From positions 145,877,636 through 145,941,635 of the forward strand of contig NC_134950.1 in the NCBI RefSeq assembly GCF_965638725.1: a stretch of 64,000 nt of DNA. The letters run 5' to 3'. Below are positions 62,701-64,000 of the stretch, piece by piece (the first letter of the stretch is position 1; every line of letters begins with the position of its first letter). Made by a program: the position numbers and the translations under genes. A model generated the notes under the pieces. The model saw nothing but the letters and a program-made list of their open reading frames with translations, was not told the DNA's origin and did no database searches. Source of the DNA: Aptenodytes patagonicus (Eukaryota; Chordata; Aves; Sphenisciformes; Spheniscidae).

Positions 62701-64000
62701 TTTTTTTTTAAATGTGAGAATTTTAACCATGAATTCACACGCTACCCACGCCCCAAGCTATAAACAGACACATAACGAAATGAACTCAAAATGAACATCC
62801 TGGATTCAGGAAAACGAATCGTGCTAAAAAGTCTCCCCCATCTGTGGAACATGTCAACAGGAAAGGAGCGCGCACACACTTTGCAATAGAAGGAAATAGA
62901 TGCAGAATTGCTCCATATGTGTCGGTTAACACATACCCAGCTAATTCCAGAAGATTCATTGTTCACAGAGGCTGATGACAGCCATATCACATAGTACTGA
63001 CTGAATACTTTGACTGTTAAGATTTCTTACAAACCTTTGTATTAAAATATATAAAAAACCCCCATAAAATACACCTCTAAATCTGAGAATTATAAGTAAA
63101 TAAATATTTTGACAACTTACATCTCACATATACCAACTTATGTCCTATTACTATGGTCCTAAACTATATAATATAGAATACTAAATATTGCTAATATTTA
63201 AGAATTTAATTACAGCAACTGAACTACCTCAGTAAGAACTTTGACTTGAAAATCGCAGTGCAACCTAATAAGGGGCATTTTAATACTGAAAATCAGGCAA
63301 GAAAATCATGCAAAAATATCAGCCTTGCTCAAAAAGCAGGACACAAGAAAACCCACAAAAAATAAAATGCAATTTAATTGACTAACAGGTCATCAAACAA
63401 AACATGCAAAAGCTTCATAATATATAGCATTTGCACTGCTGCCTCTTTTCTTGATTTTGCTGGGTCTAAGAGTTTGCTGTGACTCCCTTGAGCTGCTGTT
63501 CTACAGTCACTAAATTTGTTTCAGTGGAGACAGACTTTCACTGGAGAGATTCAAGTGTACCCAGAGAGTGCTACTACATCTCAGGCGCTAAACCTTGGTA
63601 ACTCAAATCCTTCAGTTGTGTGCCTGTGCTATAAACAGGATGTCACAAAACAAAGTAAGAACATGTGAAATTGCTAAAGTAGTCCTGAATGTTTCCACAG
63701 GCTTTTTGAAAACAGTGGATTTTCTAAATTAAGTTATATGAAAGAGCCTTTTTGAAAGTTATGAAGTCTCCATATGTCTACTACTAAAACCAAACAACCA
63801 ACCAGCCTAAAATACCCCCAAAACACAGTTTCACCACTTTCCCCCAACACCTTACCCTTCATCTAAGGGGATTTACTTTCCTGGCTTGTAAATGGATGCA
63901 GGTTAGGTACACCATAAAATAGCTTCATTACAATATCTTAACAGCTGTCAACTTGTCATTTATATTCCTTGAGTACAAGTAATAAAATGCGTTACCTCTC
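35746..64000 (-). CDS. AKAP9: AKAP9 (AKAP450/yotiao), C-terminal 1809 residues, 24 exons, 5' half outside window
   Basis: Giant coiled-coil scaffold of Golgi and centrosome that anchors PKA and other enzymes and helps nucleate microtubules. Exons in gene order: 60810-60986, 60597-60701, 60017-60169, 59577-59756, 55080-56168, 54027-54173, 53131-53634, 52636-52699, 51820-51938, 50827-51018, 49724-49912, 48912-49056, 47945-48164, 46745-46895, 45170-45838, 43245-43450, 42247-42355, 41189-41374, 40450-40650, 39825-40057, 38724-38809, 37817-37937, 36475-36614, 35746-35789 (stop TAA 35746-35748). All join in one frame (5430 nt). They align with human AKAP9 from VEQLTNHLKEK to the C-terminal HAGMRR. 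Nearly all is heptad coiled coil; the longest exon gives 363 residues. The last five bases of the window (63996-64000), followed by GTAACG, look like the end of the next upstream exon. The final 44-base exon was placed from its HAGMRR ending. Confidence 0.96.
35790..42246 (-). other. AKAP9 3'-terminal introns
   Basis: Introns 35790-36474, 36615-37816, 37938-38723, 38810-39824, 40058-40449, 40651-41188 and 41375-42246. All have minus-strand GT/AG borders. A short moderately GC-rich stretch near 37360-37560 is the only compositional change. No known repeat or RNA gene was recognised. Confidence 0.6.
38724..40650 (-). other. AKAP9: PACT centrosome-targeting domain of AKAP9
   Basis: Three exons (40450-40650, 39825-40057, 38724-38809) encode the C-terminal pericentrin-AKAP450 centrosomal targeting region. 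The middle exon carries RIYGKYLRAESFRKALIYQK, then a leucine-rich LLLLLGGFQE stretch and GFTRFRSAVRVSIAISR. It is the most conserved part of the gene in this window. It docks the protein at the centrosome and binds calmodulin in the human protein. Confidence 0.92.
42356..43244 (-). other. AKAP9 intron 42.4-43.2 kb
   Basis: A 0.9 kb A/T-rich intron with a T14 run near 42780-42793. No other feature seen. Confidence 0.55.
43451..45169 (-). other. AKAP9 intron with an unexplained segment and an (AT)n repeat
   Basis: A 1.7 kb intron. An (AT)n run lies at about 43476-43495. The part from about 43700 to 44550 is richer in G and C than other introns here and has open frames on both strands that I do not recognise. 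It may be an old mobile element or retrocopy. Confidence 0.45.
45839..49723 (-). other. AKAP9 introns between 45.8 and 49.7 kb, including a T22 tract
   Basis: Introns 45839-46744, 46896-47944, 48165-48911 and 49057-49723. All are A/T-rich and bounded by minus-strand GT/AG. A run of 22 T occupies 49218-49239 (A22 in the transcript). No repeats of known family or RNA genes recognised. Confidence 0.6.
49913..55079 (-). other. AKAP9 introns between 49.9 and 55.1 kb
   Basis: Introns 49913-50826, 51019-51819, 51939-52635, 52700-53130, 53635-54026 and 54174-55079. The second holds an (AAC)n(AAT)n patch at about 51062-51083. Nothing else recognised. Confidence 0.6.
55431..55472 (-). other. AKAP9: PKA RII-binding amphipathic helix of AKAP9
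   Basis: Encodes VEKVAAALVSQVQL, which matches the RII-anchoring site mapped in human AKAP9 (EEKVAAALVSQIQL) with two conservative changes. The alternating small/hydrophobic face is kept, so PKA anchoring is probably conserved. It lies in the large exon 55080-56168. Confidence 0.85.
56169..59576 (-). other. Long AKAP9 intron with a G15/C15 run at its 3' splice site
   Basis: A 3.4 kb A/T-rich intron. A run of 15 G (56171-56185) lies directly beside the acceptor and is C15 in the transcript. The remainder has no recognised feature. Confidence 0.7.
60987..63995 (-). other. AKAP9 intron at the right edge of the window
   Basis: About 3.0 kb with no readable exon, recognised repeat or RNA. It ends at what looks like the donor of the next upstream exon (GTAACG at 63990-63995 on the minus strand). 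Confidence 0.5.

Overview
This window is vertebrate nuclear DNA, almost certainly from a bird. It holds long introns with GT/AG splice sites, exons that translate to well-known amniote proteins, chicken-repeat-1 (CR1) LINE copies, and an LTR of the type that opens with TGTCGTGGTTTAACC on the minus strand and is common in bird genomes. The gene order KRIT1 > LRRD1 > CYP51A1 > < AKAP9 is the same as on human 7q21.2. The species cannot be fixed from sequence alone.

Layout. (1) 5-13540, plus strand: the last 12 coding exons of KRIT1 (CCM1), from the tryptophan equivalent to human Trp163 to the stop, followed by a roughly 1.6 kb 3'UTR. (2) 15950-16490: a CpG-island promoter with a perfect palindromic RFX X-box and a candidate noncoding first exon. 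(3) 17311-20732: a decayed copy of LRRD1, with leucine-rich repeats still readable but broken by several frameshifts and stops. Its 3' part is not visible. (4) 21135-23025: repeat-rich DNA, made of two ~20-bp-period minisatellites, an LTR inserted into the first, and a second solo LTR flanked by a 5-bp target duplication. (5) 23031-33896, plus strand: CpG-island promoter and all 10 coding exons of CYP51A1 (lanosterol 14-alpha-demethylase, 503 aa), with a 5'-truncated antisense CR1 LINE in intron 3. (6) 35228-64000, minus strand: the 3' half of AKAP9 (24 complete coding exons, 1809 aa, with the edge of a further exon at the window end). It includes the PKA RII-binding helix and the C-terminal PACT centrosome-targeting domain.

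The three live genes do not form a pathway. KRIT1 is a junctional scaffold, CYP51A1 a sterol-synthesis enzyme and AKAP9 a Golgi/centrosome kinase scaffold. They are a conserved neighbourhood. The main points of interest are the loss of LRRD1, its still intact-looking X-box promoter, and the mobile-element and minisatellite block that separates the LRRD1 remnant from the CYP51A1 promoter. I found no undescribed gene system. All exon borders were read by eye from frame, splice sites and remembered human protein sequence.
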